Counted from the first letter of the stretch, positions 42,641 to 52,824 are shown. The stretch: 64,000 bases of DNA from CAZNKU01 sp045654805 (GCA_045654805.1 JAZOOD010000068.1:1-64000); one strand, 5' to 3'. Numbers and translations are program-made. Notes: generated by a model not told the origin, from the letters alone.

Positions 42641-43879
42641 CTATTTGATTTTACGTGCCTCTACATAAAATCTTTTGTCACATGCCTCACCCATTGAAAA
42701 TGTCTTGCGAGGCAAAATACCGTCTGTAATTATTGTTTTAAACAAGTCTGACTTTTCCATAGATGGCAATAAAAATCCAATAGAATTATCCTGCATTGAA
42801 AGGTTTTCAACAACATCATCACCGTGTATGTAGTCTATTTCACAGTTATATTTTTTTATATATTCGTCCAAAAAGTTCTGTAATGTACCAACTGCAAGGT
42901 TTGAAGTTGGGTTTTTAATGTAAAGCTTTGTAGCTTTACCCTTAATAACACTGCTTATTTGTTGATCATTTTCATTACCCGTTTCCGAAATACCGCAATA
43001 TGTATTAAGCTCTTTCAAAAGATTATCTGCATCACAGTTTAACAAAATTCTGTGAATTGGTTCAAAATCAAGTGCGCTGTCGTGTATGTTTCCAATTTCC
43101 ACCAACGCATAACGTGCAGGGTGATTATTAACATCCACACCGCTCTTTTTAACATTTTCCCAACAAGCCTTTGCAGTTGCAAGTGAATGGTTACCATCAC
43201 CTACTGCATATAGCATTGTATTATTTTGTGCATAATTCTTTTCATAAAGTTCCGCCAATTTGTCTACAACAGCCTCGCAGTTATCAATCTTCCAACCCTT
43301 TAGATGACCGCTTTCTTTCATAAGGTCAAAATCATACACTTTTTCAAGTTCAGCGGGCTTTATATTTCCAAATACCAAATCATCAGTATCGTCAATTAAA
43401 AGCATAACGTGTGGCAGTTCAAGACACGCATTTTCCCTAACCTTAACTCTTGGAGGAATACGTTCCAAAACTGTTCCCTCTGTTGCCCTTATCATAGCGT
43501 TATTACCGGGTTCAAACATATAATTTTCAAGGTCTATTGCACCTATAATACCCTTACGCACCTTTCCATTATTCAACGTTCGTTCTATGTAAAGCAATGA
43601 TGCCTTACACTCTACAAAAAACTCATTATCAAGGTATTTTTTCATACAATCGTTTATACTCTTTATTTTTTTATCTACATCTTCACCATTAAGATACAAT
43701 TCCGGCAAAACAAGGTTGTATGTAGACGGACATTCTGAAACTATGTTCTTAACATCCTCCCAATACTCAGGCTGGGATGTGTATTGGTCGCAGGCAACCA
43801 CACTCCACTTTGTCATATCAACATCCCTCGGCAACAATAAATCCGCTGGAAACAATGAAACTCTATTATATGTTTTCAT
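42641..43879 (-). CDS. DUF1015 family protein
   Basis: A 412-residue soluble protein. LLPRDVDMTKWSVVACDQYTSQPEYW at the N-terminus and YAVGDGNHSLATAKACWE in the centre are the DUF1015 hallmarks. No reaction is established, though the DGNHS motif looks like an active site. In Clostridia it often lies near serine or 2-hydroxy-acid metabolism genes. Here it is the first gene of a two-gene unit and divergent from nusB. Confidence 0.88.
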   Translation of the reverse strand: MKTYNRVSLFPADLLLPRDVDMTKWSVVACDQYTSQPEYWEDVKNIVSECPSTYNLVLPELYLNGEDVDKKIKSINDCMKKYLDNEFFVECKASLLYIERTLNNGKVRKGIIGAIDLENYMFEPGNNAMIRATEGTVLERIPPRVKVRENACLELPHVMLLIDDTDDLVFGNIKPAELEKVYDFDLMKESGHLKGWKIDNCEAVVDKLAELYEKNYAQNNTMLYAVGDGNHSLATAKACWENVKKSGVDVNNHPARYALVEIGNIHDSALDFEPIHRILLNCDADNLLKELNTYCGISETGNENDQQISSVIKGKATKLYIKNPTSNLAVGTLQNFLDEYIKKYNCEIDYIHGDDVVENLSMQDNSIGFLLPSMEKSDLFKTIITDGILPRKTFSMGEACDKRFYVEARKIK

Positions 43880-43910
43880 AATAACCCCCCAAAAAATTCT
43901 TTTGTGTAAA

Positions 43911-43939
43911 ATTATAGCACAAAAATAGAAACTTGTAAA
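43911..43939 (-). promoter_or_regulatory. Promoter of the DUF1015-DUF554 unit
   Basis: On the minus strand TTTACA (43934-43939), 17 bases, TATAAT (43911-43916), 31 bases before the ATG. Confidence 0.72.
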
Positions 43940-44036
43940 ATATTTTGCAAAAAATTTTAAAAAACTATTTATTTTTTTGCATATTTATTGTATAATGTTT
44001 ATTATTAATGTATATTTTCATAGGAGAAATGATAAA

Positions 44037-44438
44037 ATGACAAGAAAAACTGCTCGTGATTTAGCATTTAAACTTTTATACCAGGTTGATATTCAAAAGG
44101 AAGACGGCGACGTTATATTTGATATCGCAAAGAATGAATACGAAATTGATGACAAATCAAAAGAGTATATTGGTAATATCTTGTACGGTGTTGATGAAAA
44201 TGCCGAAGCAATCAACAGCCTTATTTCAGAAAAGTCTGAAGGCTGGAAATTAAGTAGAATATCAAAAATATCTATTGCCTGCTTAAGACTTGGTATTTTT
44301 GAGATACTTTATTGCGACGACATACCTGACGTAGTTGCTGCAAACGAAGCGGTAGGCATTGCGAAGCTTTATGAGGGTGAAGAATCTGCAAAGTTTGTAA
44401 ACGGTATATTGTCCGTGATTATTAAGGAAAAAGCCTGA
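44037..44438 (+). CDS. nusB: Transcription antitermination factor NusB
   Basis: A 133-residue all-helical RNA-binding protein that joins NusE (S10) at boxA to prevent early termination of rRNA operons. RKTARDLAFKLLYQVD at the start and IACLRLGIFEILYCDDIPDVVAANEAVGIAK with FVNGILSVI at the end are family features. The ATG at 44037 follows AGGAG. A TATAAT at 43991-43996 is a likely -10 box with only a weak -35. First gene of a long operon. Confidence 0.94.
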   Translation: MTRKTARDLAFKLLYQVDIQKEDGDVIFDIAKNEYEIDDKSKEYIGNILYGVDENAEAINSLISEKSEGWKLSRISKISIACLRLGIFEILYCDDIPDVVAANEAVGIAKLYEGEESAKFVNGILSVIIKEKA

Positions 44439-44452
44439 CGGAGGTAATTCAG

Positions 44453-45703
44453 TTGGCTATTACTGTTACCCAATTAAATAAATACATCAAAAACCTTTTG
44501 GAAACCGACATTAACCTTTCCCAGGTTTCCATAAAAGGAGAAATATCCAATTTTAAGCTCCATTCATCAGGACATTGTTATATGACCATTAAGGATGAAA
44601 CCTCCGCAATACGTGCAGTTATGTTCAAAACATATGCATCTGCACTAAAATTTACACCCGAAAATGGTATAAAAATTATTGCGACAGGCAAAATCTCACT
44701 CTATGAACGTGACGGCCAGTACCAGTTGTATGTATTTGCAATGAAGCCTGACGGCTTAGGTGATTTGCACTTGGAATTTGAAAAGCTTAAGGCAAAGCTA
44801 TTGGCGGAAGGTCTTTTTGATGATACACATAAAAAATTAATACCTAAAACACCAAAAGCTATTGGGGTAATTACTTCCCCCACCGGCGCCGCCATAAGGG
44901 ATATAATTAACGTTGCCACAAGACGTTTTCCGTTGGCAGAAATTATAGTATGCCCCGTTTTGGTGCAAGGTGAAAATTCTGCAAAACAGATTGCAAACGC
45001 AATAGAATATATGAACAGGGAGAATATGGCTGACGTACTTATAGTCGGTCGTGGCGGCGGCTCAATTGAAGACTTGTGGAGTTTTAACGAGGAAGCTGTT
45101 GCATACGCAATATACAATTCCAAAATACCCGTAATATCCGCAGTAGGGCACGAAACTGACTTTACAATAGCTGACTTTGTTGCTGATTTAAGGGCTCCTA
45201 CTCCATCGGCAGCAGCAGAGCTTGCGGTACCGTCTTCATTAGAAATAAAGTCTAATATATCAACCTTGTTTAACAGGATATTATCTGTCACAAAGCAGAC
45301 CGTAGACTTAAAAAGGTCGATAATATCAAGCTTTTCTTTTAAAAACCCCATTGACTTTATTAACCAGAACAGACTAAGAACAGACAATGCTGTGCAAAGA
45401 ATTTCAAACATATTAAGTGAAACGATTATAAAAAACAGGTACAGAGCAGAAGTATCTGCACAAAAGATCAGCACACTTGCTGACAACATTATTTCACAAA
45501 AATCAAAGCAGCTTGACATTAATATTGCAAAGCTTGATGCCATAAGCCCACTTAAAGTTATGACCAGGGGTTATTCTGTCGCAAAAAACAAAGACGGACT
45601 TATAAAGAGTATTGACAACACCAAAAAAGGTGATGAAATTACCGTCATACTAACAGACGGTAAATTAGATTGTATCGTAGAAAACATACGTAAGGAGAAT
45701 TAA
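44453..45703 (+). CDS. xseA: Exodeoxyribonuclease VII large subunit
   Basis: A 416-residue subunit of the single-strand exonuclease ExoVII. The N-terminal OB domain (SQVSIKGEISNFKLHSSGHCYMTIKD) binds DNA, the catalytic domain holds GVITSPTGAAIRDI, GRGGGSIEDLWSFN and SAVGHETDFTIADFVAD, and a C-terminal coiled region binds XseB. TTG start with CGGAGG upstream. xseB follows after 1 base. Confidence 0.95.
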   Translation: MAITVTQLNKYIKNLLETDINLSQVSIKGEISNFKLHSSGHCYMTIKDETSAIRAVMFKTYASALKFTPENGIKIIATGKISLYERDGQYQLYVFAMKPDGLGDLHLEFEKLKAKLLAEGLFDDTHKKLIPKTPKAIGVITSPTGAAIRDIINVATRRFPLAEIIVCPVLVQGENSAKQIANAIEYMNRENMADVLIVGRGGGSIEDLWSFNEEAVAYAIYNSKIPVISAVGHETDFTIADFVADLRAPTPSAAAELAVPSSLEIKSNISTLFNRILSVTKQTVDLKRSIISSFSFKNPIDFINQNRLRTDNAVQRISNILSETIIKNRYRAEVSAQKISTLADNIISQKSKQLDINIAKLDAISPLKVMTRGYSVAKNKDGLIKSIDNTKKGDEITVILTDGKLDCIVENIRKEN

Positions 45704-45704
45704 A

Positions 45705-45932
45705 ATGGCTGAAGTTAATTTTGAAAAATCCATAACAGAGCTTGAAAATATAGTTAAAACGTTAGAAAGTGGAAATTTGTCACTTGATGAAATGATAAAG
45801 CTTTTTGAACGTGGTATGAAGCTTTCCGCAAGTTGCAACAAGCTTTTGGACGAAGCTGAAATCAAAATAAATATTCTCATGAAAAACAATGGTGAAATTA
45901 CAGAACAGCAATTTGAACTTTCGGAGGAATAA
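45705..45932 (+). CDS. xseB: Exodeoxyribonuclease VII small subunit
   Basis: A 75-residue helical protein with NFEKSITELENIVKTLESGNLSLDEMIKLFERGM, the conserved XseB pattern. Several copies coat the coiled coil of XseA and are needed for activity. Overlap-free but tightly spaced between xseA and ispA; AAGGAG upstream. Confidence 0.95.
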   Translation: MAEVNFEKSITELENIVKTLESGNLSLDEMIKLFERGMKLSASCNKLLDEAEIKINILMKNNGEITEQQFELSEE

Positions 45933-45934
45933 TA

Positions 45935-46804
45935 ATGGACTTTAAAACCCGGTTTGCACAAATTCTGGAAACAGTTAATAAATGGACAGACGAGCTTTCG
46001 CCAAAGGGTGACGGCTTGCACAAAATTATTTTTGAAGCATCAAATTATTCCATACAGGCAGGTGGAAAACGCATAAGACCAATCATAGCATATGGGGTGT
46101 GTGAAATGCTTGATGGCGATGAAGAAAGTGTTAAAAACTATGCCTGTGCTGTGGAATTTATCCATACATATTCACTTATACACGACGACTTGCCTTGTAT
46201 GGACGATGACGATTTACGCAGAGGTCTGCCCACTAATCATAAAAAATTTGGTGAAGCAATTGCACTTTTGGCAGGGGACAGCCTTTTGACATATGCCTTT
46301 GAATGCGCTTCAGCATCAAATAACCCACCAAAAACTACGGTAAAGGCGATAAATGCAATATCAAAGGCAGCAGGAATAAACGGTATGATAGGCGGTCAGG
46401 TTATAGATATTGAGGGTGCAAAAACCTATGATGAATTAAAAACCGTCCACAAAATGAAGACAGGTGCCTTAATCAGGTTGTCTGCATATCTTGGTGCAAT
46501 AGCGGCAGGATGTGACGATGCAAATCTTAAACACATTGATGAATTTGCAGATAATTTAGGAATTGCATTCCAGATAAAAGACGATATATTAGATGTAGAA
46601 AGTACAGTAGCCGAGCTAGGAAAGCCCACAGGCAGTGATGACAAGCGCGGTCTTACAACATACGTTACACTATTTGGCATTGACGGTGCAAAGGAAAAGC
46701 TTGAACACCACACAAAGCTCGCTAAGGATGCACTTTCGGTATTTGGTAAAAAGGCTGAATTTTTGCTTGAATTATCAGATATGTTACTTTCCAGAAAAAA
46801 TTAG
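45935..46804 (+). CDS. ispA: Polyprenyl (farnesyl/geranylgeranyl) diphosphate synthase
   Basis: A 289-residue all-trans prenyl transferase joining IPP to DMAPP/GPP. GGKRIRP near the start, the first Asp-rich motif DDLPCMDDDDLRRG, LAGDSLL, GGQVIDIEG and the second Asp-rich motif KDDILDVEST are all present. Product length is probably C15, as usual for xseB-ispA-dxs clusters. It supplies prenyl precursors with dxs downstream. Confidence 0.94.
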   Translation: MDFKTRFAQILETVNKWTDELSPKGDGLHKIIFEASNYSIQAGGKRIRPIIAYGVCEMLDGDEESVKNYACAVEFIHTYSLIHDDLPCMDDDDLRRGLPTNHKKFGEAIALLAGDSLLTYAFECASASNNPPKTTVKAINAISKAAGINGMIGGQVIDIEGAKTYDELKTVHKMKTGALIRLSAYLGAIAAGCDDANLKHIDEFADNLGIAFQIKDDILDVESTVAELGKPTGSDDKRGLTTYVTLFGIDGAKEKLEHHTKLAKDALSVFGKKAEFLLELSDMLLSRKN

Positions 46805-46832
46805 ATTAAAAAACGAAACGAGGATAAAATCC

Positions 46833-48674
46833 GTGAGTATTTTGCAACACATCGACAATCCGTCAGATTTAAAAAAACTCAATAGTGAAAGTCTTGATAT
46901 TCTGGCTGAAGAAATAAGAGATTTTCTTGTACACAATGTATCAAAAACAGGCGGACATCTTGCATCAAACCTTGGCGTAGTTGAACTTACAATAGCCATA
47001 CACAGGGTTTTCAACTCACCCGAGGACAAAATTGTGTGGGACGTTGGGCATCAGGCCTATGTACACAAAATTTTAACAGGCAGAAAGGACAAGTTCAACA
47101 CCTTACGTCAATACGGCGGATTAAGCGGTTTTCCACGTGCATTGGAAAGTGAACACGATGTTTTTGACGCAGGTCATGCAAGTAATTCTATATCTGCCGC
47201 ATTGGGTTATGCCTGTGCAAGGGATTTAAAAAACGAGAAAAACAGCGTTGTAGCCGTAATAGGCGACGGTGCTTTAAGCGGCGGCCTAGCCTTCGAGGGT
47301 ATAAACAACGCATCAAGGCTAAAGACAAATTTTATTATTATTTTAAATGATAACGAAATGTCTATTTCTAAAAACGTAGGCGGAATGTCCAGATATCTAA
47401 CTAGGTTAAGAACAAACCCAAGATATGTAAAGACAAAAGAGGGCGTTTCCACAACACTTAACAAAATACCTGTTGTGGGTAAGCCAATTTCTAAAGCCAT
47501 AAAGTGTGTAAAAGCAATTTTCAGACACTTTATTGTTAAAACCCCTTTGTTTGACGAACTGGGCTTTACTTGTGTGGGGCCTGTTGACGGGCACAATATT
47601 GAAGAATTGACTGAAGTTTTAAAAAGAGCAAAAAATATTAAAGGCCCTGTAATTGTACACACTTATACTAAAAAGGGCAAGGGTTATCCTTATGCTGAAG
47701 AAAACCCAAGCAAATTCCACGGAATAAGCAAGTTTGACAAACAGACGGGAAAATTACAAAAAAAATCCTCAGACAGTGTATCTCCATCTAAAGTATTTGG
47801 CAAAAAATTAATTGAAATTGCAAAGGACAATGACAAGGTAGTGGCCATTACTGCCGCTATGCCCGACGGTACAGGACTTACGGAATTTTCAAAAGTATAT
47901 CCCGAACGTTTTTACGACGTAGGTATTGCGGAAGGTCACGCGATAACCTTTGCAGGTGGTATGTCAAAGGGCGGTGCAGTACCCGTTGTGGCGGTGTACT
48001 CCACTTTTTTACAGCGTGCTTATGACAATATATTTCATGACCTTATTTTACAAAGTGCCCACGCAGTAATAGCTGTGGACAGGGCAGGTCTGGTAGGTGA
48101 AGATGGTGAAACTCATCACGGAATTTTTGACTTGTCATACCTCTCCACACTTCCAAACATATCAATACTTGCACCATCCTCTTCCTCTCAGCTTGAGGAA
48201 ATGTTGGATTATGCGGTGAATAATCACAACGCTCCTATTGTAATAAGATACCCAAAGATTTTTTATACAGATTATAAAACAAAAAAACCATTTGTGTATC
48301 AAAAAGCTGTTGTCGAAAAAGAGGGTACAGACATTACAGTTGTGACAGAGGGTAATATGCTTTTAAATGCCCTTGAAGCTGCTAAAATGTCAAAATACAG
48401 TGTTGAAGTTATTGATGTACGTACAGTTAAGCCTGTTGATATTGAAACAATTAAAAATTCATACAACAAAACAGGTAAAATCATTACTGTTGAGGACAAC
48501 ACAACAAGCGGAGGTCTTGGTAGTATTGTTGAAAACGCTCTTGGTACAGCGGTAGCAAAAATCGGTTACACTGATAAACTTGTTACTCATGGCGACCTTG
48601 AAACTTTATATAAACAAAATAATGTAGATGCACAGTCTATAGCAGATGAAATTGAAAGGATGTGCAACGTTTGA
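46833..48674 (+). CDS. dxs: 1-deoxy-D-xylulose-5-phosphate synthase
   Basis: A 613-residue thiamin diphosphate enzyme making DXP from pyruvate and glyceraldehyde 3-phosphate, the first step of the MEP isoprenoid pathway. Motifs: TGGHLASNLGVVELT, GDGALSGGLAFEGINNA with the ThDP/Mg site, HTYTKKGKGYPYAE, VGIAEGHAITFAGG and the Glu, and DRAGLVGEDGETHHG. The GTG at 46833 is preceded by GAGGAT and gives the family N-terminus. The frame is open further upstream inside ispA but this is not used. Confidence 0.95.
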   Translation: MSILQHIDNPSDLKKLNSESLDILAEEIRDFLVHNVSKTGGHLASNLGVVELTIAIHRVFNSPEDKIVWDVGHQAYVHKILTGRKDKFNTLRQYGGLSGFPRALESEHDVFDAGHASNSISAALGYACARDLKNEKNSVVAVIGDGALSGGLAFEGINNASRLKTNFIIILNDNEMSISKNVGGMSRYLTRLRTNPRYVKTKEGVSTTLNKIPVVGKPISKAIKCVKAIFRHFIVKTPLFDELGFTCVGPVDGHNIEELTEVLKRAKNIKGPVIVHTYTKKGKGYPYAEENPSKFHGISKFDKQTGKLQKKSSDSVSPSKVFGKKLIEIAKDNDKVVAITAAMPDGTGLTEFSKVYPERFYDVGIAEGHAITFAGGMSKGGAVPVVAVYSTFLQRAYDNIFHDLILQSAHAVIAVDRAGLVGEDGETHHGIFDLSYLSTLPNISILAPSSSSQLEEMLDYAVNNHNAPIVIRYPKIFYTDYKTKKPFVYQKAVVEKEGTDITVVTEGNMLLNALEAAKMSKYSVEVIDVRTVKPVDIETIKNSYNKTGKIITVEDNTTSGGLGSIVENALGTAVAKIGYTDKLVTHGDLETLYKQNNVDAQSIADEIERMCNV

Positions 48675-49456
48675 AAGAAAGATTAGACATATACCTTACT
48701 GAAAATGGCTATGCCGAAAGCCGTGAAAAGGCAAAGAGCATAATTATGGAAGGTATTGTATATATAAATAACCAAAAAGCTATAAAGGCCGGAGATATGG
48801 TAAATGAAAAGGACACCGTGGAAGTACGGGGTAATGCCTTAAAATATGTTAGCCGTGGCGGGCTTAAGCTTGAAAAGGCTATGACAAATTTTGACCTTAC
48901 CTTACATGGCAAGGTATGTATGGATGTAGGGGCATCAACAGGCGGTTTTACGGACTGTATGCTCCAGAACGGTGCAAGCAAGGTTTACTGTGTAGATGTA
49001 GGTTACGGTCAGTTGGCGTGGAAGCTTCGTCAGGATGAACGTGTACGTAATATGGAACGTACAAACATAAGATATGTAACAGAAAACGACATAGATGAAA
49101 AGCTTGATTTTGCATCTATTGATGTAGCATTCATTTCGTTAAAGCTTGTTTTGCCGGTAGTTTACAATCTTTTAAAAGATGACGGTGAGGTTGTGGCTCT
49201 TATAAAACCACAGTTTGAGGCCGGCAGAGAAAAAGTAGGAAAAAAAGGTGTTGTAAGGGACAAAAATGTCCATATCGAAGTTCTTGAGAACGTGTTGGAA
49301 TTTACCCGTAGTTTTGGGTTTAAAGTATCTGAAGTTACCTATTCACCCATAAAGGGTCCCGAAGGTAATATAGAATACCTTATGCATATATCCAAACAGG
49401 GTAAAGATAACGAAATAGATATTATAGGAATAGTTGAAAATTCTCACACCCTTTAA
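48671..49456 (+). CDS. tlyA: TlyA family rRNA 2'-O-methyltransferase / hemolysin
   Basis: A 261-residue protein with an N-terminal S4 RNA-binding domain (ERLDIYLTENGYAESREKAKSIIMEG) and a Rossmann SAM-dependent methyltransferase domain (CMDVGASTGGFTDCMLQNGA, VDVGYGQLAWKLR, IKPQFEAGREKVGKKGVV). In other bacteria TlyA methylates 16S/23S rRNA. Two starts are possible: GTG 48662 and TTG 48671. I prefer TTG, because AAGGATG lies about 10 bases upstream and TTGA overlaps the dxs stop by 4 bases. Confidence 0.92.
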   Translation: MKERLDIYLTENGYAESREKAKSIIMEGIVYINNQKAIKAGDMVNEKDTVEVRGNALKYVSRGGLKLEKAMTNFDLTLHGKVCMDVGASTGGFTDCMLQNGASKVYCVDVGYGQLAWKLRQDERVRNMERTNIRYVTENDIDEKLDFASIDVAFISLKLVLPVVYNLLKDDGEVVALIKPQFEAGREKVGKKGVVRDKNVHIEVLENVLEFTRSFGFKVSEVTYSPIKGPEGNIEYLMHISKQGKDNEIDIIGIVENSHTL

Positions 49457-49468
49457 AGGAGTGGTTAT

Positions 49469-50296
49469 ATGAAAAAATTTGCAGTTATCCCAAACCTTTT
49501 ACGAGATATCGACGGTATGGGTACAAAAGCTATAATTAAATATCTTAACTCAAAAAGCATCCGGATTTATATGGATAACAGCCTTAAAGCACATGGGTTT
49601 GATGCTGAATATGTTGATATTGATAAATGTAAGAAAATTGATATGGCAATAATCATAGGCGGTGACGGTACAATTTTGTCCGCAAGCAAAAATTACATCA
49701 ATACTGACATTCCTATCCTGGGAATAAACCACGGTAACGTAGGTTTTTTAACAGAGCTTGAAAAAGATGATATGCAAGGTCTTGAGGATATTATAAATGG
49801 TAATTTCACTTTGGAAAAGAGACCTATAATAAAAGTTGAACATCTTGACAATACATATTATTCAATTAATGAAGCCTCAATACACAGAGGCAATTCACCT
49901 AAAATGCTTGACATAGATATTATTATTGAGGATGTATCCATGGACCAATTCCGTGCAGACGGCTTAATTGTTGCCACCTCCTCCGGCTCTACTGCATATT
50001 CATTATCTGCAGGCGGTCCAATTATTGACCCGCTAGTTAATGCTTTTGTTGTAACTCCTGTATGCCCGCACAATGTATATATAAAAAGCGTTGTTGTTTC
50101 TGCAGAGACAGAAATAAAAATAAAGCTTAAAAATTCTGAACAATGCACTTTTTCAGTTGATGGCAATTTTATTACCGAAATAAAGGGTAATCACGAAATA
50201 ATTATTAAAAAAGGCGGATATATAAATACAATAAAGCGTGATAAAAATTCTTTTTACAAAAAGCTAAAAAGAAAAATCTTTGAAAAGGAAATATAG
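49469..50296 (+). CDS. nadK: NAD kinase
   Basis: A 275-residue enzyme phosphorylating NAD to NADP. IIGGDGTILSASK is the GGDGT motif, ILGINHGNVGFLTEL and NEASIHRG with the catalytic region follow, and the DGLIVATSSGSTAYSLSAGGPIIDP segment binds the substrate. Usual place between tlyA and argR in clostridial genomes. Confidence 0.95.
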   Translation: MKKFAVIPNLLRDIDGMGTKAIIKYLNSKSIRIYMDNSLKAHGFDAEYVDIDKCKKIDMAIIIGGDGTILSASKNYINTDIPILGINHGNVGFLTELEKDDMQGLEDIINGNFTLEKRPIIKVEHLDNTYYSINEASIHRGNSPKMLDIDIIIEDVSMDQFRADGLIVATSSGSTAYSLSAGGPIIDPLVNAFVVTPVCPHNVYIKSVVVSAETEIKIKLKNSEQCTFSVDGNFITEIKGNHEIIIKKGGYINTIKRDKNSFYKKLKRKIFEKEI

Positions 50297-50299
50297 GAT

Positions 50300-50752
50300 A
50301 TGTATACTAAAAAACAACGTCATACAAAAATACTTGAAATTATAAAAACAGAGGTAATTGAAAGACAAGAAGATATTGCAAAAAAGCTTAATGACCGTGG
50401 ATATATGGTTACTCAGGCCACTGTTTCACGTGATATAAGAGATTTAAACCTTATTAAACAATCAATTGGTGGGGTTGTGAGATATGTTCTTCCTGAAGAG
50501 ACATCATCTGCTCATGCGGTAAAGCTGATAGATATATTCAGTAATAGCGTTGTATCTGTAGAAGAAGCTGAAAATTTATTGGTAGTTAAAACATTAAGCG
50601 GTACTGCCCATGCTGCTGCTTCTGCCATTGACGCAATGTCTAACAGTATGATTTTGGGCACAATAGCCGGTGATGACACAATACTTGTTATTGTAAAAAA
50701 TGCTGAGCAGGCTTTGATTGTCAAAAAAGAAATAACACAACTTATTAAATAA
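50300..50752 (+). CDS. argR: Arginine repressor ArgR/AhrC
   Basis: A 150-residue regulator. The N-terminal winged helix (RHTKILEIIKTEVIERQEDI...VTQATVSRDIRDLNLIK) binds ARG boxes, and the C-terminal GTAHAAASAIDAM with ILGTIAGDDTILVI forms the hexamer core that binds arginine. It controls arginine synthesis and breakdown genes, none of which lies in this window. Starts 3 bases after nadK. Confidence 0.94.
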   Translation: MYTKKQRHTKILEIIKTEVIERQEDIAKKLNDRGYMVTQATVSRDIRDLNLIKQSIGGVVRYVLPEETSSAHAVKLIDIFSNSVVSVEEAENLLVVKTLSGTAHAAASAIDAMSNSMILGTIAGDDTILVIVKNAEQALIVKKEITQLIK

Positions 50753-50778
50753 ATATAACATACAAAGGATGTAGAATA

Positions 50779-52455
50779 ATGCTTGAACGACTACACATAA
50801 AAAACATAGCCGTAATTGATGAGGTGGAAATTGAATTTTATAAAGGTTTTAACGTACTTACAGGCGAAACTGGTGCAGGTAAGTCTATTATTATTGACTC
50901 AATCAATATGGTTTTGGGCGAACGTACAAGTAAATCAATTATCCGAAACGGTGAAAAAAAAGCAGTTGTTGAAGCGATGTTTTCTATTAATAATCAGGAA
51001 GTTTTAAAAGCTCTTAATGACAACGGTATTGAAGTTGAAGACGGTATGGTTATACTATATCGTGACCTTAACACAGATGGAAAAAGCCTGTGTAAGATAA
51101 ACGGCTCAATGACTACTGCGTCGGGCATAAGAGAAATTGCAAATATGCTCATTAACATACACGGACAGCAGGATAACCAATCACTTTTAACCCCCTCCTC
51201 CCACATTCAGTTTTTAAACAACTATGCAGGGTTGGAGTTTAAACTTGAAGAATACAGAAAATATTACAACAGAGTAAATGAAATTAATGATAAAATAGAT
51301 TCACTTCAATTTGACGAACGTGAAAAGGGAAGACAAACAGATTTATACTCTTTCCAGATAAAAGAAATTGATGATGCAAAGCTCGTTATTGGGGAAGATG
51401 AAGATCTTGCAGAACGCAGAAAATTTATAAGCGGAATAAACAAAATTTCCGAAACATTAAATTGTTCACACGATATGTTATACAGTGCAGACAGAAATGT
51501 GTATGACCGTCTCTCAGCCGTGGTAAACAATTTCCAGTCAATAACAGAATATGATTCAAAACTTTACGAAATATACGAGCGTCTTAATAGTATAGCTATT
51601 GAACTCGATGACACTATTTACCAGATACGAGACTATCGTGACGAATTAGATTTCGATGAAAGCGAAGCTGACAAAATTGAATCAAGATTAGACTTAATTA
51701 ACACATTAAAACGCAAATACGGCGGTACAATTGAGGAAATAATTGCATATAAAGAAGAAATTGAAGACAAGCTATATACTATAACAAAAAGCGATGAGGA
51801 AATTGAACATTTAAAGGCAGAGCTTGAAACTGCAAGTATGCAGCGTAACTGCATTGCCGACGAAATAAAAAAAATACGTGCCAAATACGCATCAGAACTT
51901 AGCGAAAGAATATGCAAAGAACTTGCTGATTTGGATATGTCTAAAGTAAAGTTTGACGTACAGATTAAAGAGTGTGCATATAATAAAAACGGATGCGACA
52001 ATGTGGAATTTTTAATTTCCGTAAACACGGGCGAACCTTTAAAGCCATTGTCGAAGATAGCATCCGGTGGTGAAATGTCAAGAATTATGCTTGCAATAAA
52101 GACAATCTTTGCAGATTCAGACCCCGTTGATACATTGATATTTGACGAAATTGACACAGGTGTAAGCGGGCGTGCCGCACAAAAAATTGCAGAAAAAATT
52201 AATAAAATTGCAAAAAAAAATCAAATATTGTGTATTACTCACCTTGCTCAGATTGCTGCAATGGCGGATACTCATTTCCTTATTGAAAAAAACACTGACA
52301 GCGAACATACATATACTGATGTAAAATTACTTGACGAAGATTCAAGAAAAAGTGAGCTTGCAAGAATTATTGGCGGTGCACAAATTACGGACACCACAAT
52401 TCAGGCAGCCTCGGAAATGATTGTAATGGCAGAAAAACTAAAAGGTCGTGATTAA
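50779..52455 (+). CDS. recN: DNA repair protein RecN
   Basis: A 558-residue SMC-like ATPase acting on DNA double-strand breaks. N-terminal LHIKNIAVIDEVEIEF with Walker A GETGAGKS, a central coiled coil (about 150-370), the ABC signature ASGGEMSRIMLAIK, and Walker B TLIFDEIDTGVSGRAA near the C-terminus. Intact. Usual partner of argR in Firmicutes. Confidence 0.95.
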   Translation: MLERLHIKNIAVIDEVEIEFYKGFNVLTGETGAGKSIIIDSINMVLGERTSKSIIRNGEKKAVVEAMFSINNQEVLKALNDNGIEVEDGMVILYRDLNTDGKSLCKINGSMTTASGIREIANMLINIHGQQDNQSLLTPSSHIQFLNNYAGLEFKLEEYRKYYNRVNEINDKIDSLQFDEREKGRQTDLYSFQIKEIDDAKLVIGEDEDLAERRKFISGINKISETLNCSHDMLYSADRNVYDRLSAVVNNFQSITEYDSKLYEIYERLNSIAIELDDTIYQIRDYRDELDFDESEADKIESRLDLINTLKRKYGGTIEEIIAYKEEIEDKLYTITKSDEEIEHLKAELETASMQRNCIADEIKKIRAKYASELSERICKELADLDMSKVKFDVQIKECAYNKNGCDNVEFLISVNTGEPLKPLSKIASGGEMSRIMLAIKTIFADSDPVDTLIFDEIDTGVSGRAAQKIAEKINKIAKKNQILCITHLAQIAAMADTHFLIEKNTDSEHTYTDVKLLDEDSRKSELARIIGGAQITDTTIQAASEMIVMAEKLKGRD

Positions 52456-52824
52456 TTGAATAAACAGGGTATTGTGGAAAAAATTGATGGTAACAATGTT
52501 ACTATAAAAATTACAAGAGATTCCTCCTGCGGTGAAAATTGTGCAATGTGTAACGCCTGCCCAAGTAAAAATATGTCAATTACCATGATAACAGATATTC
52601 CCCTTTCGGTAAACGACAAAGTTTTAATGGAAACAAATTCAAAACATATCCTGCTCTGGGCGTTTATGGTTTATATTCTACCAATTATTTTGTTAATAGC
52701 AGGGTACGCCATATTCACACTATATGTTGGGTTGATATTGATGGTAACTTCATTTGTGTTTTTGTTTATTTTCGACAAAAAAATTAATAAAAACAAACTG
52801 TTAAAGCTAAGCAAAATGCATTAA
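52456..52824 (+). CDS. SoxR-reducing system RseC family protein
   Basis: A 122-residue protein with an N-terminal beta domain bearing four Cys (SSCGENCAMCNAC), then two membrane helices (about 65-105) and a basic tail. RseC-family proteins work with Rnf/Rsx electron-transfer complexes, and the Cys cluster may bind iron-sulfur or redox metal. The TTG start follows the recN stop directly. The terminator behind it begins inside its last codons. rnf genes are not in the window. Confidence 0.8.
   Translation: MNKQGIVEKIDGNNVTIKITRDSSCGENCAMCNACPSKNMSITMITDIPLSVNDKVLMETNSKHILLWAFMVYILPIILLIAGYAIFTLYVGLILMVTSFVFLFIFDKKINKNKLLKLSKMH

Noticed and set aside
44701..45543. 280-codon open frame opposite xseA
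   Set aside because: Shadow of a well-conserved gene; composition is skewed and no family motif or ribosome binding site is visible.
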